The notes beneath the pieces were generated by a model. That model saw only the letters and a list, made by a program, of their open reading frames with translations. It searched no databases and was not told the DNA's origin. Positions 1-6,374 of a DNA stretch of 6,801 nucleotides are shown here, piece by piece (position 1 is the first letter of the stretch; each line of letters opens with the position of its first letter). The DNA comes from DATKWV01 sp035529405. Lineage in GTDB: Bacteria; Planctomycetota; Phycisphaerae; Sedimentisphaerales; Anaerobacaceae. Where the stretch lies: assembly GCA_035529405.1 (NCBI GenBank), contig DATKWV010000120.1:1-6801 (forward strand). Direction: 5' to 3'. The position numbers were made by a program, and so were the translations under genes.

Positions 1-1
1 T

Positions 2-34
2 CTCAAACAGACCGATGGTAACGGTCTGTTTGAG
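2..34 (-). terminator. Hairpin after the sugar kinase gene, likely intrinsic terminator
   Basis: A perfect 13-bp inverted repeat (2-14 with 22-34) surrounds a 7-base loop. It begins 5 bases past the kinase stop codon on the minus strand. Its minus-strand descending arm ends in GTTTGAGA. Any T-tract would lie beyond the window edge, so the terminator call rests on the stem and its position. On the plus strand no T-run follows it, so it does not look like a plus-strand terminator. Confidence 0.6.
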
Positions 35-39
35 TGAAG

Positions 40-1185
40 TTATCTTGTGGCCTTTACGCCGCCGCCGGCGGCGGCTCTTTTTACCTCGGCCAGCAGAAGG
101 TTCTGCTCGATCATCGTGGTATCGCCGGGGGTTTCCTGCACGAGCATACCGTGAGCCGCTCCCCACTGCACGGCTGTGCCAAGGTCGTGACCATTGAGAA
201 TGGCGGCTGTGACACCGGATGTGAACGAATCTCCGCCGCCGGTCCTGTCCTTGATAGGGATATTTTCTCTCAGCGGTGCCGCGTAAAACTTGTCCTCGGC
301 CACATCGTACAGAACCGCCGCCCAGCTTATCACGTCGGCGTTATGTGCGCCACGCCACTGCGTTCCGATAAGGCTGAGATTCGGGAAATCCTTTGCAACC
401 GCGTGTACGGTTTCCTTATATGCCTGCAGCCACTGGTCAAAGCCGGCACCCTTCTTTACCTTGGTTTCATAACCGAGGGCGTCACTTATATCCGAGTCAT
501 TGCCCACAAGAAAGCCAAGGTACGGAGCAATTTTTTGATTGATTTGGCGGGCGCGGTTCTTGTCGGGTTCGACCTTCGACCTGTAGTTGAGGTCGGCGAT
601 TACAAACGTGCCGTACTGGTTTGCCTTCTGAACGGCCTCAATGGCGACCTCCGAGCTGGTCGGTGAAATCAGTGTAAAGATGCCGCCGGTATTGAAAACG
701 CGGACACCGTCTTTTCCGAAGAGGCTGTCCCAGTCGATGTCACCGGCTTTCAACTGCCGCACGGCTGAATGGGCCCTGTAGTAGCAGGTGTTCGAGGGTA
801 TGACGCCCTTACCTGCAAAGGTAAAATTGATTCCGTTCATCAGGCCGCCCTTCTGGTCGGTGGAAAACTTAGAGCCGTCGTTTTTCGTGTTGAACCATAT
901 TATTTTGCTTGTATCGACGCCTGCTGTTCGCATCTGGTTTCTGATGTTTCTTCCGATTTCGTCATCGACAAGGGCCGTTACCACCGCAGACCGCAGGCCG
1001 AACGTATGCGCCAGGCCGCAGGAGACATTTGTCTCGCCGCCGCCCTGGTAAACACGCATCTCGTATGCCCTGGCGGTAGGGACATCTATGGGGTCAAGCC
1101 GTAACATCACCTCGCCGAGTGAAACGCCGTCATATCTGCACGTATCTGCAGATTTTATCTGCTGGTACTTTACCACTTCAGCCAT
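40..1185 (-). CDS. kdgK: PfkB-family sugar kinase, probable 2-dehydro-3-deoxygluconokinase
   Basis: This is a cytoplasmic ribokinase/PfkB-type kinase of 381 residues. KdgK transfers phosphate from ATP to 2-keto-3-deoxygluconate, giving KDPG in uronate and Entner-Doudoroff-type catabolism. Seen in the protein: an N-terminal strand GEVMLRLDP (24-32), the substrate-side glycine motif GGGETNV (48-54), DLNYR (198-202), GND (228-230), and the C-terminal PfkB signature DRTGGGDSF (313-321) with D319 as the expected catalytic base. A late TPGDT (352-356) also fits the KdgK branch. The ATG at 1185 is chosen because AGGAGG lies 8 bases upstream; the frame stays open to 1320, but that extension covers the likely promoter. 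At 381 residues it is longer than the roughly 310 of E. coli KdgK, with about 17 extra N-terminal residues and an AAAGGG tail near the C-terminus. Substrate is inferred; another sugar or sugar acid remains possible. It is divergent from a symporter gene. Confidence 0.85.
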   Translation of the reverse strand: MAEVVKYQQIKSADTCRYDGVSLGEVMLRLDPIDVPTARAYEMRVYQGGGETNVSCGLAHTFGLRSAVVTALVDDEIGRNIRNQMRTAGVDTSKIIWFNTKNDGSKFSTDQKGGLMNGINFTFAGKGVIPSNTCYYRAHSAVRQLKAGDIDWDSLFGKDGVRVFNTGGIFTLISPTSSEVAIEAVQKANQYGTFVIADLNYRSKVEPDKNRARQINQKIAPYLGFLVGNDSDISDALGYETKVKKGAGFDQWLQAYKETVHAVAKDFPNLSLIGTQWRGAHNADVISWAAVLYDVAEDKFYAAPLRENIPIKDRTGGGDSFTSGVTAAILNGHDLGTAVQWGAAHGMLVQETPGDTTMIEQNLLLAEVKRAAAGGGVKATR

Positions 1186-1193
1186 TACCGTTG

Positions 1194-1199
1194 CCTCCT
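1194..1199 (-). promoter_or_regulatory. Ribosome binding site that fixes the kinase start
   Basis: On the minus strand AGGAGG stands 8 bases before the ATG at 1185. This is a near-ideal Shine-Dalgarno site and decides against the longer in-frame start at 1320. Confidence 0.85.
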
Positions 1200-1246
1200 G
1201 TAATTGAGGTGTTAATATTGATTTTTCCGGATTTAAGTGCTGTTTC

Positions 1247-1274
1247 ATTGTGCGCAAACAGATGCTGTTGTCAA
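1247..1274 (-). promoter_or_regulatory. Likely sigma-70-type promoter of the kinase gene
   Basis: The minus strand carries an exact -35 TTGACA (1274-1269), a 16-bp spacer and a -10 CACAAT (1252-1247; 4 of 6 match to TATAAT). Transcription would start near 1240 and leave a leader of about 55 bases before the start codon at 1185. The rest of the 195-bp divergent region (1186-1380) holds no clear operator palindrome that I could find. Confidence 0.55.
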
Positions 1275-1363
1275 GACGTATTCGGCAACAAGCAAAGGAA
1301 AGTAGTGCAAAGAACCCCAAATCTGGTAATATACAGCCTGCGGAATGAATCCAACGAAATTTT

Positions 1364-1375
1364 TATATAAGCAGG
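1364..1375 (+). promoter_or_regulatory. Possible -10 box and weak ribosome binding site of the symporter
   Basis: TATATA at 1364-1369 is the best -10-like hexamer before the symporter, but no -35 box sits 16-18 bp upstream. If used, it would place the transcript start only a few bases before the ATG at 1381. The only Shine-Dalgarno-like bases are AGG at 1373-1375, 5 bases before the ATG. An in-frame TAA at 1378-1380 rules out an upstream extension of the gene. Confidence 0.25.
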
Positions 1376-1380
1376 TATAA

Positions 1381-3216
1381 ATGCCGGATTCCGGTTACCA
1401 GCAAGGTGCGGCGATTGTAACTACACTGCAGCAGATAGACTGGTTTTTCATCATAACATTTTTTGTTGTATCACTTATCGTTGGTATAGCGGTCTCAAGG
1501 CGTGCCGGCACAAGCAGCTCGGAGTTCTTTCTGTCCGGCAGAGTCATGCCGTGGTGGCTGCTGGGCGTTTCGATGGTCGCTACTACTTTTTCCACCGACA
1601 CCCCGAACCTGGTCACCGATATCGTTCGCCAAAACGGGGTCTCCGGCAACTGGGTGTGGTGGGCATTTCTGCTGACCGGGATGCTGACGGTGTTTGTGTA
1701 TGCCAGGCTGTGGCGGCGGTCCGGCGTAACAACGGATATCGAATTCTACGAACTGCGTTACAGCGGTAAAGCTGCGGTGTTTCTGCGGGGATTCAGGGCA
1801 ATTTATCTGGGTGTGTTTTTCAACATCGTAATAATGGCGGCAACCACACTGGCCGCCATAAAGATAGGCGGCGTTATGCTGGGATTATCACCTCTTCAAA
1901 CCGTTGTCATCGCCGCTGTAGTTACAGTCGCTTACAGTGCACTCGGTGGGCTGCGGGGTGTGCTGATTACGGATTTCTTTCAGTTTATTATCGCGATGTT
2001 CGGTGCGATTATGGCAGCTAAAATATCCCTCGAGCATCAGGCAGTCGGCGGACTGAAGGGATTACTGTCTAATGCAAACATATCCGGCAAGCTTAATCTT
2101 ATTCCGGATTTCTCTGATACCAACCTGCTGATGTCGGTTTTTATTATTCCGCTGGCCGTGCAGTGGTGGAGTGTCTGGTACCCCGGGGCCGAACCCGGCG
2201 GCGGAGGTTACCTGGTACAAAGAATGCTGGCGGCAAAAGACGAGAAAAACGCCGTGGGGGCCACACTTTTGTTCAACATCGCGCACTATGCACTTCGCCC
2301 GTGGCCCTGGATTATCGTGGCATTGTGTTCCATAGTCGTTTTTCCCAATCTTGAATCGCTGAAGTCGGCGTTTCCTAATGTGAATCCTGACATAATAAGA
2401 AACGACCTGGCTTATCCGGCGATGCTGACCTTTCTGCCGCACGGGCTGCTTGGTTTGGTTATCGCATCACTGATAGCAGCCTATATGTCCACGATTTCGA
2501 CCCACCTTAACTGGGGCTCTTCGTATATCGTGAACGATTTTTACAAACGGCTCATAAATACCCGCGCCAGCGAAAGACGGCTGGTTCTTGTGGGCCGAGT
2601 CTCTACAGTGCTGTTAATGGTCGGGGCCTGCGCGCTGGCACCATTTCTTGAAAACGCCAAGAAGGCCTTCGACCTTATGCTGCAGATTGGGGCCGGTACG
2701 GGTTTGATATTTATTCTTCGCTGGTTCTGGTGGCGAATAAATGCCGCCAGCGAAATAACCGCCATGGCGGTATCCTTCCTGGTGGCGTGCTATTTCGAAT
2801 TTGCCCACACTGCAATGGGTCTGCCCGAGTTGGCCGGTTACCAGAAACTGGTTATCGGCGTGGCAGTGACAACTATATCCTGGCTGACAGTTACTTTTGT
2901 GACAAAACCAGCCGAAGATAAAACGCTTTTAAGGTTCTGTCGATTAGTACGTGTGGGAGGCCCCGGCTGGAAGACTGTTTTGCTCCGCGCCGAAGCCGCC
3001 GGTGAATGCGTTGACGGCGTCGAAGAAAAATGGGACCTGCCCAGAGGTATTCTGTGCATGGTTTTCGGATGTGTTATGGTCTATTCAGCTTTGTTCGCTA
3101 CCGGCTTGTGGATGTATCGTGCTTACGGCAGGGCGACAGCGATGACCGTTGTTATGATAGTATCGACATTTTTGCTGATAAAGTTTATCCGGCGGAAAAG
3201 ACAGAGTAATGAATAG
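1381..3216 (+). CDS. Sodium:solute symporter (SSS family) inner-membrane transporter
   Basis: This 611-residue integral membrane protein belongs to the solute:sodium symporter family (LeuT fold), which uses the sodium gradient to import sugars, amino acids or organic acids. Hydrophobic segments lie at roughly 20-38, 57-75, 92-108, 137-160, 172-190, 196-213, 248-265, 300-320, 345-370, 402-421, 430-447, 458-476, 487-507, 555-578 and 584-602. Family marks are LLGVSMVATTFSTDTP (60-75), ALGGLRGVLITDFFQF (187-202), and AAYMSTISTHLNWGSS (366-381). In the last, S370/T371 align by eye with the Na2-site serine pair of vSGLT. The two last helices, after a polar loop at 508-553, go beyond the usual 13-helix core. 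It overlaps the next gene by 8 bp, and lies divergent from a KdgK-like kinase, so a sugar or sugar-acid cargo is likely but inferred. The ATG at 1381 is the first possible start after an in-frame stop; its ribosome site is weak. Confidence 0.9.
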   Translation: MPDSGYQQGAAIVTTLQQIDWFFIITFFVVSLIVGIAVSRRAGTSSSEFFLSGRVMPWWLLGVSMVATTFSTDTPNLVTDIVRQNGVSGNWVWWAFLLTGMLTVFVYARLWRRSGVTTDIEFYELRYSGKAAVFLRGFRAIYLGVFFNIVIMAATTLAAIKIGGVMLGLSPLQTVVIAAVVTVAYSALGGLRGVLITDFFQFIIAMFGAIMAAKISLEHQAVGGLKGLLSNANISGKLNLIPDFSDTNLLMSVFIIPLAVQWWSVWYPGAEPGGGGYLVQRMLAAKDEKNAVGATLLFNIAHYALRPWPWIIVALCSIVVFPNLESLKSAFPNVNPDIIRNDLAYPAMLTFLPHGLLGLVIASLIAAYMSTISTHLNWGSSYIVNDFYKRLINTRASERRLVLVGRVSTVLLMVGACALAPFLENAKKAFDLMLQIGAGTGLIFILRWFWWRINAASEITAMAVSFLVACYFEFAHTAMGLPELAGYQKLVIGVAVTTISWLTVTFVTKPAEDKTLLRFCRLVRVGGPGWKTVLLRAEAAGECVDGVEEKWDLPRGILCMVFGCVMVYSALFATGLWMYRAYGRATAMTVVMIVSTFLLIKFIRRKRQSNE

Positions 3217-4240
3217 AGAACAATGGCTGAAAGTCGCGGAACTAAAAGGCTGTGACCAGATACCCTGTTTTGTACTGATAACCGATGCGGTGCGCAAACA
3301 GTGGCCGGATAAGGTCGATGAGATAAAACAAAATTATCCGGAGATTTTCACCGACCATCTGGGCTTCGGGCCTCTGCCCGCTGAACAGCCCAGATATAAA
3401 GCCGGCCAGACACAGATTGACCGCTGGGGCTGTGTGTGGACAAACAGCTATGACGGCATCGAGGGGGTGGTGACACATCATCCGCTTGACGATTGGGCAA
3501 GGCTAAAAGATTTGAAGGTGCCGGATGCGGCTGCCGAGGGTCATATGAACGATATTGACTGGCAGCAAACCGCCCTGCACATACGCAACAGAAAGGCCGA
3601 GGGTAAGCTGACCTGCGGATTCATTTTTCATGGTTTTTTGTTCCAGCGTTTGTACTATTTGCGCGGTTTCGAGAACCTGATGATTGATATCGCAACGGGG
3701 GATAAAAATCTCGACAGGTTAATCGACATTGTTTCGACGTTCAACAAAGAACTTGCAGCGCGTTACCTGGCGCTGGGCGTTGACGTAATGTGGTTCGGCG
3801 ACGACCTGGGGACACAGACCGCCCTTACAATCGGCCCTGACGATTTCAGGCGGTACATAAAGCCGGCCTATACGGAAATTTTCAGCATGTGCAGGCAGGC
3901 AGGTACCGATGTTTACCTGCATACGGACGGCTGTATTGTCGAGATAATGCCGGATTTGATTGAGGCCGGCGTGACAATCATCAACCCGCAGGACCTGTGC
4001 AACGGGCTGGAGAATATCAAAAAGCACCTGAAAGGAAAAATCTGCATCGACCTTGACATCGACCGCCAGTCTATTGTGCCGTTTGGCACGGCCCGGCAGA
4101 TTGATGACCATATCCGAGATTGCATCGAGACACTAAGGTCACCCAAAGGCGGGCTTATGCTTGTGTGCGGGATATATCCCGGCACGGGCATTGAGAACAT
4201 CGAGGCCGTGTGCGCGGCAATCGATAAGTACCGCCGGTAA
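3209..4240 (+). CDS. Uroporphyrinogen decarboxylase (URO-D) superfamily protein, not the heme-pathway enzyme
   Basis: This 343-residue soluble protein fits the URO-D/cobalamin-independent methionine synthase-like barrel superfamily, which includes HemE and the corrinoid-dependent methyltransferases MtaA and CmuA. Recognised pieces are the strand-loop MWFGDDLGTQ (194-203), FRRYIKPAY (213-221), YLHTDGCI (236-243), INPQ (258-261), and the C-terminal CGIYPGTGIENI (320-331). The N-terminal arginine-rich substrate loop of HemE (RQAGRY-like) is absent, so heme synthesis is unlikely. MtaA-type enzymes bind zinc through His-x-Cys plus a distant Cys; here H238, D240, C242 and C320 occupy the comparable places, so a metal site is plausible but altered. 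The gene starts inside the symporter (ATG 3209, 8-bp overlap), with only a purine-rich GGAAAAG upstream, so translation is probably coupled. Its role with a sugar transporter and kinase is unknown; demethylation of a methylated substrate is one hypothesis. Confidence 0.85.
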   Translation: MNREQWLKVAELKGCDQIPCFVLITDAVRKQWPDKVDEIKQNYPEIFTDHLGFGPLPAEQPRYKAGQTQIDRWGCVWTNSYDGIEGVVTHHPLDDWARLKDLKVPDAAAEGHMNDIDWQQTALHIRNRKAEGKLTCGFIFHGFLFQRLYYLRGFENLMIDIATGDKNLDRLIDIVSTFNKELAARYLALGVDVMWFGDDLGTQTALTIGPDDFRRYIKPAYTEIFSMCRQAGTDVYLHTDGCIVEIMPDLIEAGVTIINPQDLCNGLENIKKHLKGKICIDLDIDRQSIVPFGTARQIDDHIRDCIETLRSPKGGLMLVCGIYPGTGIENIEAVCAAIDKYRR

Positions 4241-4312
4241 CCGCAGCAATGTACAAAGAATTTTTTTGCCAGCTTTGTATGTTAGAAGGGGCTTTGTGGT
4301 ATCCACAGACAT

Positions 4313-4344
4313 AAAAAAGGCCGAGCAATGTAAGCTCGGCCTTT
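4313..4344 (-). terminator. Convergent intrinsic terminator
   Basis: An 11-bp perfect stem (4316-4326 with 4334-4344) encloses the loop AATGTAA. Read leftward it is followed by TTTTTT (4318-4313), a strong terminator 31 bases after the stop of the LolA-like gene at 4375. Read rightward it follows the URO-D-like gene by 75 bases and ends in CCTTTGTAATA, a weaker tract, so it may act in both directions. Upstream, a weak AT-rich stem (4252-4258 with 4273-4279) adds little. Confidence 0.85.
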
Positions 4345-4374
4345 GTAATAAATGTTGATGCTTCGTTGGCTGAT

Positions 4375-5580
4375 TTACTCCGGCAAATCCTCTGGTGCAA
4401 CATCTTTGACTGTTAAATCGCCGTAGATAACCCGGTATGTTTCGGAATCTTGGGGACGATACCAGCAAATAGCAGTATTAACATCTCCAAGTTCTACGCC
4501 CTTACCTGTATAGTGCCAGTCATTCTTCGGCTTCATCATCATCGCAAACTGTATTCCACGAGTCAATTTCATCATCTGTTGCATTTTCTCATCTTTCGTT
4601 CCCCCGAACTGTGATACTTTGCCATCTTTTTTCATCTCACTGCCTACTTTTGCAAACTCTGCCGGCTCAAGACTTGGAGGAAACGCCCCCCCCTCGACAT
4701 TTGTTGCCCACCATCGCAGTAAGTTTATTAAGTCCTGACAGTTAACCTCGGATCTGTCAATTTTTGGTGGTTCCTTTGGCGCATAACCATCAGGCGGTAT
4801 AAGGCTAAAGAGTGCATCGTCCAACTCAACGTCAAACTTGAAATCTGTGGCGACAATGCGAGTGTTGGGAGCATTTGGGAATTGTCCCTCGATGCGAATT
4901 AAATCACCCGCTTGGACATCAATCCAGCAAATGGCATCAATGCCATGTTCAATCACACGGAAGCCTTGCACTATGCGACCATCCATTTCCTTCTTCGCGA
5001 GTACCTCGTTTGCTCGGTCGGGAAGTGTCCTCATGTCTTCAAAGAAGTCCTGTATCTGCGCATTTTCAAGGTCCATTTCGGTATATTGCTTTTCCGAATG
5101 GTTGATGCTAATTGATTTTTTCCGAGCCAAGTCACTGATAAAGACTAAACCACCAGGCATCAACGCTCGCTTAAGGCCAGGTTCCTTGCGCGTATTTTCA
5201 ATCCGCATAATTTGCTGTCCCATTTGAACCTCTGTTGTAAATGTTACTGTACGGGCGTTACGGACTTGCTGAACCACTTCAGCAAAAGCTGCACTTGACA
5301 TATTAATAGGCCCTCCGAACTGGTTTATACCGATCATCACCGCTATGATTATTATCGCCGCGGTGGCAATCTTTGTTATTCTGCTCTTCATAATAATTCT
5401 CCAGATAGAGACTGTTTCTGCTTGTGAGTGGTCTTTGCTTTCCGTTGAATAACTTTCGAATTCTTCTACTGACTTTTCTCGAAGTTGAGCCAGGAATTGT
5501 TTGTCAGGTAAGACCTTTCCTTTTTCAACAGTAGAAAGTAATTTAGAAAACCGTTTATCTTTTTCGTTATTATCTGTCAT
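4375..5580 (-). CDS. One-pass membrane protein with LolA/RseB-like outer domain, probable anti-sigma/sensor
   Basis: This 401-residue protein has three parts. Residues 1-63 are polar and probably cytoplasmic, with a charged stretch (KLLSTVEKGKVLPDKQFLAQ, 13-32). Residues 69-87 form one membrane helix (ATAAIIIIAVMIGI). Residues 95-401 are exported; 95-265 resemble LolA/LolB/RseB lipoprotein-binding folds in strand pattern (FTTEVQM, MRIEN, then ICWIDVQAGDLIRIEG at 217-232), and 275-401 is a second region with WHYTGKGVELGD (355-366) and YRVIYGDLTVKDV (382-394), which I recall from other planctomycete proteins. It starts inside the sigma factor stop (ATGA overlap) behind a perfect ribosome site, so the two are made together. 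By analogy with RseA/RseB it likely holds the sigma factor at the membrane and senses the envelope. No zinc-binding HxxxCxxC anti-sigma motif is present, so this role is inferred. It contains a G8 run (minus strand, 4693-4686) and an internal start candidate at 5391. Confidence 0.75.
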   Translation of the reverse strand: MTDNNEKDKRFSKLLSTVEKGKVLPDKQFLAQLREKSVEEFESYSTESKDHSQAETVSIWRIIMKSRITKIATAAIIIIAVMIGINQFGGPINMSSAAFAEVVQQVRNARTVTFTTEVQMGQQIMRIENTRKEPGLKRALMPGGLVFISDLARKKSISINHSEKQYTEMDLENAQIQDFFEDMRTLPDRANEVLAKKEMDGRIVQGFRVIEHGIDAICWIDVQAGDLIRIEGQFPNAPNTRIVATDFKFDVELDDALFSLIPPDGYAPKEPPKIDRSEVNCQDLINLLRWWATNVEGGAFPPSLEPAEFAKVGSEMKKDGKVSQFGGTKDEKMQQMMKLTRGIQFAMMMKPKNDWHYTGKGVELGDVNTAICWYRPQDSETYRVIYGDLTVKDVAPEDLPE

Positions 5581-6194
5581 CGTAACGACACCTCCTTCGA
5601 ATCTGGCGTCGACTGTATTAACCTGCTAAAAGCCCTGCGAAAAGTTTTTCTTGCTCTGGCCAACTTTGATGTAACTGCAACAGGGCTGCAATCTAAATCC
5701 TCAGCTATTTTGTTTACTGATTGACCGTCAACATACTTAGCTAACAGTAAAGTCTGGTATTCATCAGGCAACTTGATCAAAGCAAATCTAACTAAAACAG
5801 CTAGTTCATGAGCCTCAAGTACTTCTGGTGGTGTATCCTCTCTTGCATTAATCCAATCAATCTTTTCGCCATCTAAAGAAGCCCACCATTTTTTGACCCG
5901 AATCAGTATGATCTTCGGGTCCTGTTTGCGATAGTACAGAGCAATCTGCCGTCGGCCTATACCCCAGAGCCATATCCACAGCGAACCTCGACGAGGATCA
6001 AAATTTTTAGCTGAGCGCGCCGCTGCCAAAAACGTTTCCTGCACGACATCGGCTACAGCCGGGCAACCATAGCCCATAAACCGAGCGATATTTTGCCAGA
6101 CACTTTCAGCATAAGCCTCGTACAGTTGCAACCACGCTGATCGGTCACCTTCCTGCAGACCTTTCGCTATTTCTCGCTCCGTATCCTTATCCAT
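5577..6194 (-). CDS. ECF-type RNA polymerase sigma factor
   Basis: This 205-residue sigma-70 family protein has only regions 2 and 4, as in ECF sigma factors. Region 2 covers about 15-90: the acidic DVVQETFLAAAR (49-60) is the conserved 2.2 core-binding stretch, and WLWGIGRRQIALYYRK (75-90) is the 2.3/2.4 part that melts and reads the -10 box. Region 4 covers about 127-190, with LPDEYQTLLLAKYVDGQSV (142-160) and the helix-turn-helix NKIAEDLDCSPVAVTSKLAR (161-180) that reads the -35 box. The linker (about 91-126) is tryptophan-rich. Start choice: the frame opens with TTG at 6200, but AAGG (6204-6201) sits directly against that codon and 6 bases before the ATG at 6194, so the ATG is preferred. 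The stop overlaps the ATG of the membrane protein by 4 bp. The upstream direct repeats may be its own or another regulator's promoter elements. The regulon is unknown. Confidence 0.92.
   Translation of the reverse strand: MDKDTEREIAKGLQEGDRSAWLQLYEAYAESVWQNIARFMGYGCPAVADVVQETFLAAARSAKNFDPRRGSLWIWLWGIGRRQIALYYRKQDPKIILIRVKKWWASLDGEKIDWINAREDTPPEVLEAHELAVLVRFALIKLPDEYQTLLLAKYVDGQSVNKIAEDLDCSPVAVTSKLARARKTFRRAFSRLIQSTPDSKEVSLR
5589..5597 (-). promoter_or_regulatory. Strong ribosome binding site of the LolA-like gene
   Basis: The minus strand reads AAGGAGGTG, a full match to the usual anti-Shine-Dalgarno sequence, 8 bases before the ATG at 5580. It lies inside the end of the sigma factor gene, so the downstream gene has its own strong initiation besides the ATGA coupling. 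Confidence 0.9.
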
Positions 6195-6200
6195 ATTCAA

Positions 6201-6204
6201 CCTT
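6201..6204 (-). promoter_or_regulatory. Ribosome binding site that decides the sigma factor start
   Basis: AAGG on the minus strand is 6 bases before ATG 6194 and 0 bases before TTG 6200. The spacing favours the ATG. Confidence 0.55.
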
Positions 6205-6207
6205 AAC

Positions 6208-6238
6208 GGGTACCCAAAACCGGTTCGGGGCTTAAGCC
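6208..6238. repeat. Cluster of three perfect palindromes before the sigma factor
   Basis: Three separate perfect palindromes stand in 31 bp: GGGTACCC (6208-6215), AACCGGTT (6218-6225) and GGCTTAAGCC (6229-6238). The middle one is also flanked by CCC and GGG, giving a larger imperfect hairpin (6213-6230). They lie between the direct repeats and the ribosome binding site of the sigma gene, so they belong to its leader or operator region. Function is unknown. Confidence 0.6.
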
Positions 6239-6243
6239 TTCAC

Positions 6244-6313
6244 TCTATTATTTGCGCTTCGGCCCAAAAATCTGTCGCAAAAAACTATTATTTTCGCTTT
6301 CTGTCCAAAAACC
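6244..6313 (-). repeat. Two direct repeats, 40 bp apart, in the sigma operon promoter region
   Basis: Copy 1 (6313-6284) and copy 2 (6272-6244), read on the minus strand, share G-N-TTTTTGG-N-C-N-GAA, then GCG-N-AAATAATAG, with one base inserted in copy 1 and about five mismatches. Their corresponding edges are 40 bp apart, close to four helical turns. A further weaker likeness (CTGTC followed by CAAAAA) recurs between them. They could be operators for a dimeric regulator or a duplicated promoter element recognised by this sigma factor. No convincing housekeeping -35/-10 pair was found here. Confidence 0.6.
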
Positions 6314-6317
6314 AATT

Positions 6318-6343
6318 AAAAAGCCGGGCTAAATCAGCCCGGC
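6318..6343 (-). terminator. Leftward intrinsic terminator with no gene ahead of it
   Basis: An 8-bp GC-rich perfect stem (6323-6330 with 6336-6343) with loop AAATC is followed on the minus strand by TTTTT (6322-6318). On the plus strand no T-run follows. No minus-strand coding region lies upstream of it in this window, so it either ends a small RNA, insulates the sigma operon, or acts as an attenuator in a long sigma leader. Confidence 0.75.
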
Positions 6344-6374
6344 ACGCATTTAGTACAGCCCATTTCATGACCGT

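Noticed and set aside
34..666. Long open frame of 210 codons on the plus strand opposite the kinase
   Set aside because: It lies wholly antisense to a gene with clear PfkB motifs and a strong ribosome site, and its translation shows no recognisable domain.
1186..1320. Upstream extension of the kinase frame to an ATG at 1320
   Set aside because: It has no good ribosome site, covers the likely promoter, and adds 45 residues not expected in the family; AGGAGG before 1185 decides the start.
1250..3301. The 12-base string GTGCGCAAACAG at 1250-1261 and again at 3290-3301
   Set aside because: A 12-base repeat is expected about once by chance in a window of this size, and the second copy is ordinary coding sequence.
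4139..4468. Minus-strand open frame across the convergent region
   Set aside because: It runs through the terminator hairpin and the ends of two real genes, and the product has no recognisable features.
6195..6200. TTG at 6200 as sigma factor start
   Set aside because: AAGG abuts this codon, so spacing is wrong; ATG 6194 has proper spacing.
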